Source of the DNA: Chitinophagaceae bacterium 26-R-25
GTDB lineage: Bacteria > Bacteroidota > Bacteroidia > Chitinophagales > Chitinophagaceae
Length of the DNA stretch: 64,000 bases
Direction: 5' to 3'
Assembly: GCA_029906195.1 (NCBI GenBank)
Contig: JARWSJ010000002.1
Coordinates: 1,178,001-1,242,000, forward strand
Shown: positions 51,529 to 60,198 of the stretch, piece after piece
How the letters are laid out: the number at the start of each line of letters is the position of its first letter
How positions within the stretch are numbered: position 1 is the first letter of the stretch
Program-made: the position numbers and the translations under genes
Notes under the pieces: generated by a model
Told to the model about the DNA's origin: nothing
What the model saw: only the letters and a program-made list of their open reading frames with translations
The model's database searches: none

Positions 51529-53574
51529 ATGAAGAAAGTATTGCTTACGTTGAGTTGTAACGTAATGTTAAGCTGTCTCCTTTTTTCCCAGACCGAAAAA
51601 AAGGTCAAAGAACAAATGTGGGATGAGGCGCCCGCTGAGTTTAAAATAACCAAAGTGCCGGAAAAATGGAAAAATGAATCGGCCGTTTTGATCGCTGTTT
51701 TAAGAGAGCACTCATGGGAAACGGCCAAGTCTGGTTATCATGAAACTTTCAATTCTCACTATCGCATTAAGCTACAGGATAAAGCCGCGGTGAAGGAGTT
51801 TTCCGAAATGTCTTTTAACAACAATACAGTTAAAACAAATTTGTTCGGAAAGACGCTACGTTACAGGATTCTGGGCATCAAAGTAATTAAAGCCAATGGC
51901 ACTGAAAAAGAGATTGATCTGAAAGACGCCGTTAAAGAAGATGCCGGCAGCAACAAGGAATTAAAAATTCCAATTCCAAATCTTGAACCGGGTGATATCA
52001 TTGATTATTTCGCTGCGCTTAAAGATGACAACAGTTCTTCTATAAGTGATGAAGAATTGCTGGAAATGAAATACCCGGTAATAAAACAAACACTGCGTTT
52101 TAATCTGTACGATAAATTGGAGCTGGCATATAAAAGCTTCAATGGTGCACCTGAATTCCAGAGATCATTTGGCGATGGATGCGTAGTGTATACGCTGGAA
52201 GATAACATGCGTGAAAAATCTCCCGATCTGTTGTGGGACTACGATTACAGAACAGCGCCAAACTTCAGGTACCGCATTAAAAGCAGGCAGGTATCGCCCG
52301 ACGCAAAAACATTGGCTGTAAATACCCTGAACGATATAGGCAGATTTCCCGGAATAGACATCGGCGTGGTTGTCGATTACATGAAAGGAAATTTCAAAGG
52401 AGAAACAGACCAGAAAAAGATCACTTATGAATTGTATAATCTTCTTCGCAATCCTCTTTACCTGAAAGCTTATTTCGGCATTCAGCAGGGAAATCCATTG
52501 CGACTGGACAATTTGCCAATGGAGTTCTTTCTGGTGATGAGTCAGTGTCTTGACAAATACAAGATCAGTCACGATCTCATGCTGGCGCCTTCACGTGGTT
52601 ACGGGCCTTTCCCTAACCTGGTAAATCTGTCATCATGCGACATCGTGATACGTGTAAATACAACGCCAAAAATTTACATCACAAGACCAACGCCGTTTTC
52701 TATAGCCGACGAAACGGCCTATCAGTATGAAGGAACCAGTGCTGCGGTAAAATATACAATAGATAATCTTGACACTGTTGGCTCGTCTTCAATGGAGCAA
52801 AACGTTACCAACATGCAAATAAAAGTTTCTTTGGATGATGCCGATAAAACGAAGATCAACATTCAAAGAAATATCGTCGCAAAGGGTCACACAAAAGAAT
52901 ATCACCAGGGATTGGTAGTAACCAACTATGACTATCTTAAAGCTTACGATTTGCCCAAGTACCAGGTAGAAAGATCCCGTTTGATGGGCGGCATCATTAA
53001 AGATTACAACAAGGAAAAAGATAAATACGAACAGCGTCTTACCACGGACTACAACGATAGAGACAAGCGAATAAAGGATGAAATAGAGTCTGAAATGGAT
53101 GTAAAGATTTCCAATTTCAAGCTCACTCTAAAAAGCATCGGCATGTGGGAAACGCAGCGAACCACAGAGTATTCTGAAAGTTTTACAATAGAAAACCTGA
53201 CAAAAAAAGCAGGGCCAAATACCATCATCGAACTTGGAAAGGTGATCGAAAAACAATTGGAAATTAAAGACGATCAACTGAAAAGAACAAGAGACATTTA
53301 CATGGCTTATCCAAGGACTTTTTCAAACGACATTGTATTCACAATACCTGATGGCTATACAGTAGAAGGAGTTGAAAACTTCAATATCAAAACAGAAAAC
53401 GGAGCAGGAGCATTTGTGTCAACAGCCAAAATAGATGGAAAGAATCTTGTGATACACACAACAAAATATTACATCAACAACTTTTATCCGTCATCCGATT
53501 GGAATAAAATAACAGCGTTTACAAAATCTGCGCAGGGGCTTTATAATGCTAAGATATTGTTGAAGAAGAATTAA
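51529..53574 (+). CDS. DUF3857 domain protein with degenerate transglutaminase fold
   Basis: 681 residues with signal peptide (MKKVLLTLSCNVMLSCLLFS). The DUF3857 domain includes HETFNSHYRIKLQDKAAVKE and IPNLEPGDIIDYFAALKDD. At the place of the active-site Cys the sequence reads GNPLRLDNLPMEFFLVMSQC instead of YGDCKGMANL, and the His-Asp pair is also missing, so it is probably not an enzyme. It starts 5 bp after the intact paralogue. Its last codons AAT TAA lie in the left arm of the TTAAGAA repeat. It may be a partner or substrate-binding subunit of the active protein. Confidence 0.82.
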   Translation: MKKVLLTLSCNVMLSCLLFSQTEKKVKEQMWDEAPAEFKITKVPEKWKNESAVLIAVLREHSWETAKSGYHETFNSHYRIKLQDKAAVKEFSEMSFNNNTVKTNLFGKTLRYRILGIKVIKANGTEKEIDLKDAVKEDAGSNKELKIPIPNLEPGDIIDYFAALKDDNSSSISDEELLEMKYPVIKQTLRFNLYDKLELAYKSFNGAPEFQRSFGDGCVVYTLEDNMREKSPDLLWDYDYRTAPNFRYRIKSRQVSPDAKTLAVNTLNDIGRFPGIDIGVVVDYMKGNFKGETDQKKITYELYNLLRNPLYLKAYFGIQQGNPLRLDNLPMEFFLVMSQCLDKYKISHDLMLAPSRGYGPFPNLVNLSSCDIVIRVNTTPKIYITRPTPFSIADETAYQYEGTSAAVKYTIDNLDTVGSSSMEQNVTNMQIKVSLDDADKTKINIQRNIVAKGHTKEYHQGLVVTNYDYLKAYDLPKYQVERSRLMGGIIKDYNKEKDKYEQRLTTDYNDRDKRIKDEIESEMDVKISNFKLTLKSIGMWETQRTTEYSESFTIENLTKKAGPNTIIELGKVIEKQLEIKDDQLKRTRDIYMAYPRTFSNDIVFTIPDGYTVEGVENFNIKTENGAGAFVSTAKIDGKNLVIHTTKYYINNFYPSSDWNKITAFTKSAQGLYNAKILLKKN

Positions 53575-53782
53575 GAATTAGGAATTAAGAATTAAGAATT
53601 CGATGTGTGTTGCTTAAAACCGATTCAACGAGCATTGTTTCAGTTTAGCAAGGTCAATAAAAAAAGGGTGTTGTATTCAAACGAAATACAACACCCTTTT
53701 TGTTTAACTATTGTAAAAGCAACAACTAATTTTGTCGCTGCACACAAACAATTCTTAATTCCTAATTCTTAATTCCTAATTG
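53569..53782. repeat. Inverted TTAAGAA heptad-repeat element (second copy) with a central terminator
   Basis: The left arm 53569-53600 takes in the DUF3857 stop; the right arm 53750-53782 encodes the last residues of RibF. The centre carries a bidirectional terminator and, at its right edge, GCTGCACACAAAC (53738-53750), the exact inverse of the left-edge motif of the first copy at 5197-5209. Confidence 0.9.
53661..53702. terminator. Bidirectional terminator inside the repeat element
   Basis: AAAAAGGGTGTTGTATT (53661-53677) pairs perfectly over 17 bp with AATACAACACCCTTTTT (53685-53701), loop CAAACGA. It serves the convergent DUF3857 and ribF genes. Confidence 0.93.
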
Positions 53783-54706
53783 AATCTCAGCATTTTTCTT
53801 ATCCTCCGCCAACTGTCCCTTCAAAGCATCGAGCCCTGCAAATTTTTGTTCATGACGAAGAAACTGGTGAACCGAGACACGCAACGTTTGCCCATAAATG
53901 TCTTCGTTGAAATCAAAAATATTTACCTCGATCACTCTGTTGACACCATCGATAGTGGGACGGACGCCAATATTCATCATGCCGTGGTACGCATGAATGG
54001 TTGAATGTTCAATCACCACACTAACAGCATACACTCCATTTCCCGGAATAAGTTTTTCGTCATTTAAAATTTGAAGATTGGCAGTTGGAAAGCCAATCGT
54101 GCGGCCAAGTTTATTTCCCTCAATAACCTTTCCTTCAAAAGAATAGGTATATCCCAGTAATGAATTTGCTTCGGTGATTTTTCCCGCTTTCAAATCATGA
54201 CGAATGCGCGTAGAGCTAACCGTTACCTCGTTCAAAAGATGCTCAGGAATTTCTATCAAACAAAAGCCCAGCTCTGGGGCATATTTTTCAAGCAGGTGAT
54301 AATCTCCGCTTCTGTTCTTGCCAAACTTGTGATCGTACCCAATGATCAGCGTGTGGGGGTTAAATCTTTGCCAAAGAAAATGCTCTATATATTCTGTAGC
54401 CGTCTGGCTTGCAAACGCTTCTGTAAAAGGAATGATTACAACGTGGTGAATACCTTGTTTTTCAAGCAGCGCAATTTTTTCCTCAGGAGTGTTTAAAAGA
54501 TAAACCGGGTCCGCATTTGTTGTCACCACTTTTTTAGGATGAGGGTGAAAAGTGATCACAACCGTTTCTCCGTCAACAAGTTTTGCTTCCTGTTTCAGCT
54601 GATTCAGTATTTTTTGATGCCCGATATGTACGCCGTCAAATGTGCCTATGGTTACAACCGCGTTCCTGAATGATGGAAGCGATTCGATATTTGTATGAAC
54701 CTGCAT
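53762..54706 (-). CDS. ribF: Bifunctional riboflavin kinase/FAD synthetase
   Basis: 314 residues. N-terminal nucleotidyltransferase half: TIGTFDGVHIGHQKILNQL (21-39) with the HxGH motif, and IIGYDHKFGKNRSGDY. C-terminal flavokinase half: GNKLGRTIGFPTANLQI, GVYAVSVV, MMNIGVRPTIDG and VEVNIFDFNEDIYGQTLRV. It makes FMN and FAD from riboflavin in the cytosol. The last residues LGIKN and the TAG stop are coded by the TTAAGAA repeat arm, so the native end was replaced. No FMN riboswitch was seen upstream. Confidence 0.96.
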   Translation of the reverse strand: MQVHTNIESLPSFRNAVVTIGTFDGVHIGHQKILNQLKQEAKLVDGETVVITFHPHPKKVVTTNADPVYLLNTPEEKIALLEKQGIHHVVIIPFTEAFASQTATEYIEHFLWQRFNPHTLIIGYDHKFGKNRSGDYHLLEKYAPELGFCLIEIPEHLLNEVTVSSTRIRHDLKAGKITEANSLLGYTYSFEGKVIEGNKLGRTIGFPTANLQILNDEKLIPGNGVYAVSVVIEHSTIHAYHGMMNIGVRPTIDGVNRVIEVNIFDFNEDIYGQTLRVSVHQFLRHEQKFAGLDALKGQLAEDKKNAEIQLGIKN

Positions 54707-54880
54707 AATTGCGAACGAAGTTAATACTAAATCAGTTAGAGTGATTTGCGCAAGGTTTTCATGTTATAATTGAAAATCAGCGGCCTTTAAAAACTTTACT
54801 ATTTTTTAAAGTATTTAAGACAGCTTTTTGGGTTAGTTTTTTGTCATTATTGGAATAATATTTAGATTGTAGTCGTAAAC

Positions 54881-55531
54881 ATGACCCTGACGCGTAAATA
54901 TCATTTTGTGGCCATTCTTTTTTTAGGTGCTATCCTTTCCGTAACCAGCGCTCGTGCGCAGGAGACAAAGGACACGCTAAAAGATGTCAAGCATCCTGAA
55001 CTTGGCCCGAATGATACTATACCGGTTCCCGCTAAAATCGCCGACGGCGAACTTTATCCTGCAAACACGCTCGAATGGACATGGGTGCAGGCGCCGATGC
55101 CACCTGAAATGCGCAGACGCCTTGAGGCGTGGACAAGGTTGCGCAACGCTGTATATGTAACCTATCCATACGCGAGAAAAGCAGGCATCATCCTTAACGA
55201 CATCAATAGCAAAGTCGCAAAAATGGATGAAAGCCAACGCAAAAAATATATTCTGTCAAGAGAAAAGGAACTTAGGAAAGATTTTACAGAGCCGCTTACC
55301 AACCTTTCCATTTACCAGGGTAAAGTGTTGATGAAACTGATCAACCGTCAAACCGGCAATAATTGCTACGATATCATCAAAGAATACAAAGGTGGCTTCA
55401 CCGCACGCGTTTACCAAACCGTTGCCTTCTTCTTCAACAGTAGCCTAAAACAACCCTACGATGCCTCCGGCGACGACAAACAGATCGAAAGCATTGTACT
55501 GGAAGTAGAAAGAATGTATCCGAAAATGTAG
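54881..55531 (+). CDS. DUF4294 family secreted protein
   Basis: 216 residues, conserved in Bacteroidota. Signal peptide ends near ARAQE. The family signature region starts DGELYPANTLEWTWV, then RRLEAWTRLRNAVYVTYPYA and GKVLMKLINRQTGNNCYDII near residues 160-180, followed by YKGGFTARVYQTVAFFFNSS. The periplasmic role is not known; no enzymatic motif is visible. It stands alone between divergent ribF and the Smr gene. Confidence 0.85.
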   Translation: MTLTRKYHFVAILFLGAILSVTSARAQETKDTLKDVKHPELGPNDTIPVPAKIADGELYPANTLEWTWVQAPMPPEMRRRLEAWTRLRNAVYVTYPYARKAGIILNDINSKVAKMDESQRKKYILSREKELRKDFTEPLTNLSIYQGKVLMKLINRQTGNNCYDIIKEYKGGFTARVYQTVAFFFNSSLKQPYDASGDDKQIESIVLEVERMYPKM

Positions 55532-55648
55532 GGCGAATCGCCTTCACCCGGCACTCCATTGGTGTATCACCAAAAATGCAAATCGTATTTGCCTTCCTTC
55601 TAAAAACTCATTACTCACAACTCACAACCTAAAACTTGCAACTTTACT

Positions 55649-55656
55649 TACCTTTG
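55649..55656 (+). promoter_or_regulatory. Bacteroidota -7 promoter box (TACCTTTG) for the Smr gene
   Basis: Exact TAnnTTTG, 37 bp before the ATG at 55693. It follows a one-sided repeat of CTCACAACTCACAACC type at about 55606-55640. Confidence 0.6.
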
Positions 55657-55692
55657 CACTACTTTTTTAATCTAGATTAGAATTAATTCCGC

Positions 55693-56724
55693 ATGAAATT
55701 TGAAGTTGGCGACAAAGTATTGGTAAAACTTACCAACGAAGAAGGAGAGGTGATTGATATTATTAACGACACAATGGTAATGGTTGAAATAAAAGGCGTG
55801 AAATTTCCCGCTTATAACGACCAGCTTGATTACCCGTACTTTAAAAGATTTACAGAAAAAAAACTGGTAACTCCACCGGCAAAAAAGCCGAAACAATATA
55901 TTGACCAGGTGCCCAAAGAAAAACCGAAAGCCATCGGTAAAAAAGTTTCTAATGGCGTTTGGTTAAGCTTCCTGCCAAAATTTGAAACAGATGAATTTGG
56001 TGACGAAGTAGTAGAGCTTTTCAAAATACACCTCATCAATCAAACCGAAGCCGGTTACAATTTCGAGTATAAAGTCAATTATTTTGGCAAGTCTGAATTT
56101 GGTTTGAAGAACCAGGTGCATGCGTTTGAGGATTTTTATTTGCACGATGTACCATTTTCTGACCTCAGCGATAGCCCGAATTTTGAATTTGAGTTCTCCC
56201 TGATCACTCCGGAAAAAGATAAGGCTTCACATTTTGAAAGCAATCTCAAACTGAAGCCCAAACAGCTTTTTGCAAAGATTGAAGAACTGAAAGAAAAAGG
56301 CGAACCTACATTTTCTTATCAGTTGTTTGATGTGTATCCACAAAAAACAGTAGAACCTGATACATTTGAATTAGGCAAGCTGGCAGCAAAAGGCTTCAAA
56401 GTTTATGACGCTTCCAAGGTTCGCCAAAACCTGCCGCCAGCACGTACTGTGGTCGATCTGCACATGGAAAAGATCACCAACAACTGGAAGCACATGGGCA
56501 ACTTCGAAATACTTTCCCTCCAGTTAAGTGAGTTTGAAAAGTATTATGAACTTGCATTACAACACAGGCAACCTACCCTCACCGTAATTCACGGTGTAGG
56601 CAGTGGCAAATTGCGTGATGAAATACACGACCTGTTAAAGCATCGCAAAGAAGTTAAATTTTTCGTTAACCAATACCATCCTTCGTATGGTTACGGAGCC
56701 ACGGAAATTTATTTTCAATATTAA
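55693..56724 (+). CDS. DUF2027 and Smr domain protein
   Basis: 343 residues. N-terminal KOW-like segment FEVGDKVLVKLTNEEGEVID (3-22), middle DUF2027 beta domain, and a C-terminal Smr domain (about 260-343) with VVDLHMEKITNNWKHMG and LTVIHGVGSGKLRDEIHDLL, ending GYGATEIYFQY. The DLHMEK and HGxGxGxLR motifs are the Smr core. Free-standing Smr domains act as nucleases on DNA or RNA, for example on collided ribosomes or recombination intermediates; this Bacteroidota form has not been assigned. Cytosolic. Confidence 0.9.
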   Translation: MKFEVGDKVLVKLTNEEGEVIDIINDTMVMVEIKGVKFPAYNDQLDYPYFKRFTEKKLVTPPAKKPKQYIDQVPKEKPKAIGKKVSNGVWLSFLPKFETDEFGDEVVELFKIHLINQTEAGYNFEYKVNYFGKSEFGLKNQVHAFEDFYLHDVPFSDLSDSPNFEFEFSLITPEKDKASHFESNLKLKPKQLFAKIEELKEKGEPTFSYQLFDVYPQKTVEPDTFELGKLAAKGFKVYDASKVRQNLPPARTVVDLHMEKITNNWKHMGNFEILSLQLSEFEKYYELALQHRQPTLTVIHGVGSGKLRDEIHDLLKHRKEVKFFVNQYHPSYGYGATEIYFQY

Positions 56725-56730
56725 TCAAGA

Positions 56731-56843
56731 AGTAACTGAATAACTGAATGACTGAATAACTGAGTAGCTCATTTTCGATTTTGGTCGATAACTATCAACC
56801 ACTCAGTTATTCAGTCATTCAGTTATTCAGTTATTCATTCACT
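56731..56843. repeat. Inverted TAACTGAA repeat element
   Basis: Left arm 56731-56765 (AGTAACTGAATAACTGAATG and on); right arm 56801-56843 (CTCAGTTATTCAGTCATTCA and on). Arms match over about 35 bp, even to the odd GACTGAA unit, around a 35-bp centre. It lies between two genes of the same strand and ends 10 bp before the next start. Confidence 0.9.
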
Positions 56844-56851
56844 TCAGCCAT

Positions 56852-57802
56852 ATGAACATCACCAGTCTCTTCAACACAAAATACCCCATTGTACAAGCCG
56901 GCATGATCTGGGCCAGCGGATGGCGCTTAGCCAGTGCCGTTAGTAATGCCGGAGGTTTGGGAATAATTGGCAGCGGCAGCATGTATCCAGATGTATTGCG
57001 TTATCACATTCAACAATGCAAAGCCGCAACTGACAAGCCTTTTGCAGTAAATGTACCTTTGTTATATCCTGATATTGACAAGCACATACAAACCATTATT
57101 GACGAAGAGGTAAAGATTGTTTTCACTTCTGCCGGCAATCCTAAAACCTGGACAAGCGTTTTAAAGGAAAGAGGAATTAAAGTGGTACATGTTGTAAGCA
57201 GCAGCAAGTTTGCACTAAAGGCACAACAGGCAGGTTGCGACGCTGTTGTTGCAGAAGGCTTTGAAGCTGGGGGGCACAACGGGAGGGAAGAAACTACGTC
57301 AATGGTGCTCATTCCTGCAGTGGTTGATGCCGTTCAAATTCCTGTGATTGCAGCAGGCGGTATTGCAAGCGGCAGACAAATGTTGGCTGCGATGGTGCTT
57401 GGTGCACAAGGCGTGCAGGTAGGAACCCGTTTCGTGGCAACGCATGAGGCTTCTTCGCACATCAATTTCAAGAATGCCGTAATCAATAGTGAAGAAGGAG
57501 ATACGCTGCTAAGCATGAAAAAATTGGCACCAGTTCGTCTCCTGCGAAATCATTTTTTTGAAGCAGTAAAACAAGCTGAACTCTCCGGCGCTTCCGAAGA
57601 AGAAATGAAAACATTACTAGGTCGCGGTCGTGCTAAAAGAGGCATGTTTGAAGGCGACCTCGATGAAGGCGAATTAGAAATAGGGCAGGTAAGTGCTTTG
57701 GTAAAAGATATCCTTCCAGCTGCAGAAGTGGTTGAAAATATCTGGAAAGAATACAACGAGTGCCTGAGCAAGTTGGCACACGGGACTAATTTGAGAATTT
57801 GA
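56852..57802 (+). CDS. NAD(P)H-dependent flavin oxidoreductase (nitronate monooxygenase/FabK family)
   Basis: 316 residues, TIM barrel with FMN. Signatures: YPIVQAGMIWASGWRLASAV (10-29), FAVNVPL, VVAEGFEAGGHNGREETTSM (the flavin/active-site His) and IAAGGIASGRQMLAAMVLGA then QGVQVGTRFVATHEA. This pattern fits nitronate monooxygenases and the FabK enoyl-reductases, so substrate is open. It could detoxify nitro compounds or reduce enoyl-ACP. The last four residues NLRI and the stop are in the adjoining AATTTGAGA repeat arm. Confidence 0.9.
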   Translation: MNITSLFNTKYPIVQAGMIWASGWRLASAVSNAGGLGIIGSGSMYPDVLRYHIQQCKAATDKPFAVNVPLLYPDIDKHIQTIIDEEVKIVFTSAGNPKTWTSVLKERGIKVVHVVSSSKFALKAQQAGCDAVVAEGFEAGGHNGREETTSMVLIPAVVDAVQIPVIAAGGIASGRQMLAAMVLGAQGVQVGTRFVATHEASSHINFKNAVINSEEGDTLLSMKKLAPVRLLRNHFFEAVKQAELSGASEEEMKTLLGRGRAKRGMFEGDLDEGELEIGQVSALVKDILPAAEVVENIWKEYNECLSKLAHGTNLRI

Positions 57803-57946
57803 GAATTTGGAAATTTGAAAATAGAGAACGGACGAATGCCGCTGCATTAATTAATTGAATCGATAACAACGAAACGGTCGATTCGTGCAGAAATGATGAG
57901 CCTAATAAATTTTCAAATTTTCACATCTTCAAATTTTCAAATTGAA
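57789..57946. repeat. Inverted AATTTGAAA repeat element B
   Basis: Left arm AATTTGAGAATTTGAGAATT (57788-57824); right arm 57907-57946. The centre of about 80 bp includes a short dyad around CGATTCGT. It lies between convergent genes and supplies the stop of the flavin oxidoreductase gene. Confidence 0.85.
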
Positions 57947-57948
57947 AC

Positions 57949-58857
57949 TCAAACGCCCAGATTCTTCAGCGCTTTCTTCATATCAATTCCTTTTTCCAGA
58001 ACCGGCGAAAACAGATCACCTTTCTTTTCAAGTCTTTTGAAAATATTTTTAAAATCAAACTGCGCAGGAGTCAATCCTTTCTTAACCTCTTTCCATTCTA
58101 GGGGAGTAGATACTGTTGCTCCCGGCTTAGGACGTATGCTATAAGCACATGCAAGCGTTTGCCCTCTTCTGTTTTGAAGAAAATCAATATAAATATTATT
58201 CTTGCCGCGTTTTGACAACGAACGTTCAAGCGTTGTAAAATCCGGTAATAATTCAACCGTAAGCGATGCAATGACATGAGCGAAATCCCTCGCCTGATCA
58301 TAATTGTATTTTGCTCCAAATGGAATATAGATGTGCATTCCCGATGCTCCCGATGTTTTGCAATATCCATCAATTCCTGCTTTGTCTAGAACTTCTTTCA
58401 CAGCCAAAGCAGTCTCTACGACCTGGTCAAAAGTGTTTCCGTCTGAGGGATCAATATCAATAACTATGTAATCAGGATTTTCTGGTTTTTTAACAGTAGA
58501 GTTCCACGGATTGATTTCAATGCTGCCGAGGTTTGCTACGTACAATAACGTCGCTTTGTTGTTGCAAACAATGTAGTTGATATCCTTGTTAGCTGACTCG
58601 GAAAATATCTCGAATTTCGTCATCCACTGCGGCGCATTATCGCCGGCATCTTTGTGAAAAAACGCAGGCTGTTCAATACCATTGGGATGGCGCAAAAGCG
58701 ATAATGGCCGGTTCTTCAAATAAGGCAAAATGAAAGGAGCGATCTTTTCGTAATAAATGATCACATCGCCTTTAGTATATTTTTCCTTTGGCCAATAGAT
58801 TTTATCCAGGTTTGTAAACTCCAGCGTGTGTTTATCAACGGTAACTGTATTTTCCAT
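57949..58857 (-). CDS. LigD polymerase-domain protein (NHEJ primase/polymerase)
   Basis: 302 residues; only the polymerase (PolDom) part of LigD, without nuclease or ligase domain. Motifs: YWPKEKYTKGDVIIYYEKIA (21-40), RHPNGIEQPAFFHKDA, IVIDIDPSDG with metal-binding Asp134 and Asp136, TSGASGMHIYIPFG with His175, and SKRGKNNIYIDFLQNRRGQT. It fills gaps with ribo- or deoxynucleotides at broken ends. It lies 92 bp after ku on the same strand. A ligase must be coded elsewhere; split LigD is known in several phyla. Confidence 0.92.
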   Translation of the reverse strand: MENTVTVDKHTLEFTNLDKIYWPKEKYTKGDVIIYYEKIAPFILPYLKNRPLSLLRHPNGIEQPAFFHKDAGDNAPQWMTKFEIFSESANKDINYIVCNNKATLLYVANLGSIEINPWNSTVKKPENPDYIVIDIDPSDGNTFDQVVETALAVKEVLDKAGIDGYCKTSGASGMHIYIPFGAKYNYDQARDFAHVIASLTVELLPDFTTLERSLSKRGKNNIYIDFLQNRRGQTLACAYSIRPKPGATVSTPLEWKEVKKGLTPAQFDFKNIFKRLEKKGDLFSPVLEKGIDMKKALKNLGV

Positions 58858-58880
58858 AAAATGATTTTTATAGCAAGGTG

Positions 58881-58911
58881 CTGTAGGGGCGAATTCGGTT
58901 CGCCCCTACAG
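58881..58911. repeat. REP-like perfect hairpin (CTGTAGGGGCGAA type)
   Basis: CTGTAGGGGCGAA-TTCGG-TTCGCCCCTACAG is a 13-bp perfect stem with a 5-base loop, GC-rich in an AT-rich gap. Similar GTAGGGGCGAA palindromes occur widely in bacteria. It lies between ku and the polymerase gene. Confidence 0.85.
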
Positions 58912-58916
58912 ACCCC

Positions 58917-58948
58917 ATTTTCAACTTTCAACTTTCAATTTTCAATTA
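58917..58948. repeat. Half TTGAAAA element next to ku
   Basis: Only the right-arm orientation (TTTTCAACTTTCAACTTTCA...) is present, directly after the stop of ku. Its partner arm is missing; the REP-like hairpin takes that place. Confidence 0.8.
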
Positions 58949-58949
58949 A

Positions 58950-59723
58950 CTAACTCGCCTTCTTTTTTCCTCCTTCAAGACTTGCCTTCAACTGCGACAT
59001 CAAATCCTTCGATTTTGAATGCACCACTTTAAGCGGAGCAGCACTAATCACTTTACCTTTTGCTTTTGCTTTGATCAGTTTCATCAATTCGTCAGAATAA
59101 GTATCGTGATATTTCGACATGTCAAACTTCTCCGTAAGCTGGTCTATCAGCGCCATTGCCATCTTTAACTCCGTCGCTTTGGGATTGGCTTCAGGAAGCT
59201 TCAATTCTTCCGTCGAGCGTATTTCTTCTCCGAACCTCATCTTGTTAAGCACCAGTGCATCGCCCGATACCTTGATCAAGCCGATATTTTCCTTGTTTCT
59301 CAATACATAAGTGCCCACCCCAGCCTTGCCTGATTTCTGCAATGCGTCCCTCAAAAGCCCATAGGCTTTAGCACCCGTTTTTTCCGGCGCCAGGTAATAA
59401 GGCGACTCATAATACATTGAATCAACTTCCGCTTGTTCCACAAACTGCAGGATCTCAATATGTTTGGTCTTTTCGGGACTGGCTTTCTGGAAATCTTCAT
59501 CCGTCAGTATTACATATTTGCCATCGAGGTCATAACCTTTCACAATGTTTTCCCACTTTACTTCCTTGCCGGTTTTCTCATTCACTCGCAAAAATCTTAT
59601 GTGTGAATGATCCTTTTTGTCCAGCATGTCAAGATCTAAAGTGCTGTCTTCCACAGCACTGTACAATTTAACGGGGATGTTAACCAGGCCGAAGCCCAGA
59701 GATCCGGTCCAAATTGCTCTCAT
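58950..59723 (-). CDS. ku: Ku protein (non-homologous end joining)
   Basis: 257 residues, homodimeric ring that binds DNA ends. Conserved: [20 protein letters not shown] (3-22), the core beta-barrel region with [20 protein letters not shown] and ALLRDAL-type helix, [13 protein letters not shown], and a Lys-rich C-terminus (GGKKKAS). Bacterial Ku recruits LigD, whose polymerase domain gene is directly downstream. The TAA stop borders a repeat arm. Confidence 0.96.
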   Translation of the reverse strand: MRAIWTGSLGFGLVNIPVKLYSAVEDSTLDLDMLDKKDHSHIRFLRVNEKTGKEVKWENIVKGYDLDGKYVILTDEDFQKASPEKTKHIEILQFVEQAEVDSMYYESPYYLAPEKTGAKAYGLLRDALQKSGKAGVGTYVLRNKENIGLIKVSGDALVLNKMRFGEEIRSTEELKLPEANPKATELKMAMALIDQLTEKFDMSKYHDTYSDELMKLIKAKAKGKVISAAPLKVVHSKSKDLMSQLKASLEGGKKKAS

Positions 59724-59750
59724 TGTTTGAAGTTTTTAGTTTGAGATATT

Positions 59751-59840
59751 TTACGCTAAACGCCGAATGCTAAACGCCAAACGCAGGGTGCAACACATAG
59801 AACTGCGTTAAGCGTTAGGCTTTAAGCATTTAGCGTTAAC
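59751..59840. repeat. Inverted CTAAACGC repeat element
   Basis: Left arm ACGCTAAACGCCGAATGCTA and on (59753-59786); right arm CTGCGTTAAGCGTTAGGCTT and on (59803-59840). An imperfect relative of the perfect hairpin at 38182-38250. It sits between ku and the small gene upstream, and the stop of that gene (59836) lies in the right arm. Confidence 0.85.
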
Positions 59841-60033
59841 CATCATACTTGTCTTCATTCGAGGTTTTCTTCGCACCCGGAGTATTACTTGTCGTCTGCT
59901 CGTTGTATCCTTTTTTATTCGTTCTTTTGTGTAGTTCTGCCTGGTGCTTCGGGTCGCTGTCAGGTTTTTTAGGATCTGGTTTGCCCGAATGTTTATTCTG
60001 ATCAGGCTGATTTATAATGGATTTCTTAGCCAT
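59836..60033 (-). CDS. Small hydrophilic, likely disordered protein upstream of ku
   Basis: 65 residues from ATG at 60033 (an in-frame start at 60069 would add 12 residues). Very rich in Lys, Asp, Pro, Asn and Gln (KHSGKPDPKKPDSDPKHQAE); no hydrophobic core. Proteins like this are common in Bacteroidota and may be stress-related, but nothing is proven. Position before ku on the same strand suggests co-transcription. The final residues are in a repeat arm. Confidence 0.55.
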   Translation of the reverse strand: MAKKSIINQPDQNKHSGKPDPKKPDSDPKHQAELHKRTNKKGYNEQTTSNTPGAKKTSNEDKYDG

Positions 60034-60168
60034 GTCATTTATTTTGAACACGTTAAAAAATTGTTCCATTTTGGGGACGGAGGGCTGTGGAAAAAATTGG
60101 ACAGCGAGAATATTAACTAGTTGATTAAATTTGTTTTAAGAGAAAGATATTTTTCCAAAAATATCCCT

Positions 60169-60176
60169 TACCTTTG
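60169..60176 (+). promoter_or_regulatory. Bacteroidota -7 promoter box (TACCTTTG) of the yceD-rpmF-plsX operon
   Basis: Exact TAnnTTTG, 23 bp before the ATG at 60199. It rules out the longer frame starting at 60121. Confidence 0.7.
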
Positions 60177-60198
60177 CAAACTCTTTAAAAGGGCATTC

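Noticed and set aside
51529..53574. Second DUF3857 gene as a pseudogene
   Set aside because: The frame is intact over 681 residues with a signal peptide; only the catalytic residues are lost, so it is treated as a functional but non-enzymatic gene.
53762..54880. FMN riboswitch upstream of ribF
   Set aside because: The gap 54707-54880 shows none of the conserved RFN element sequence.
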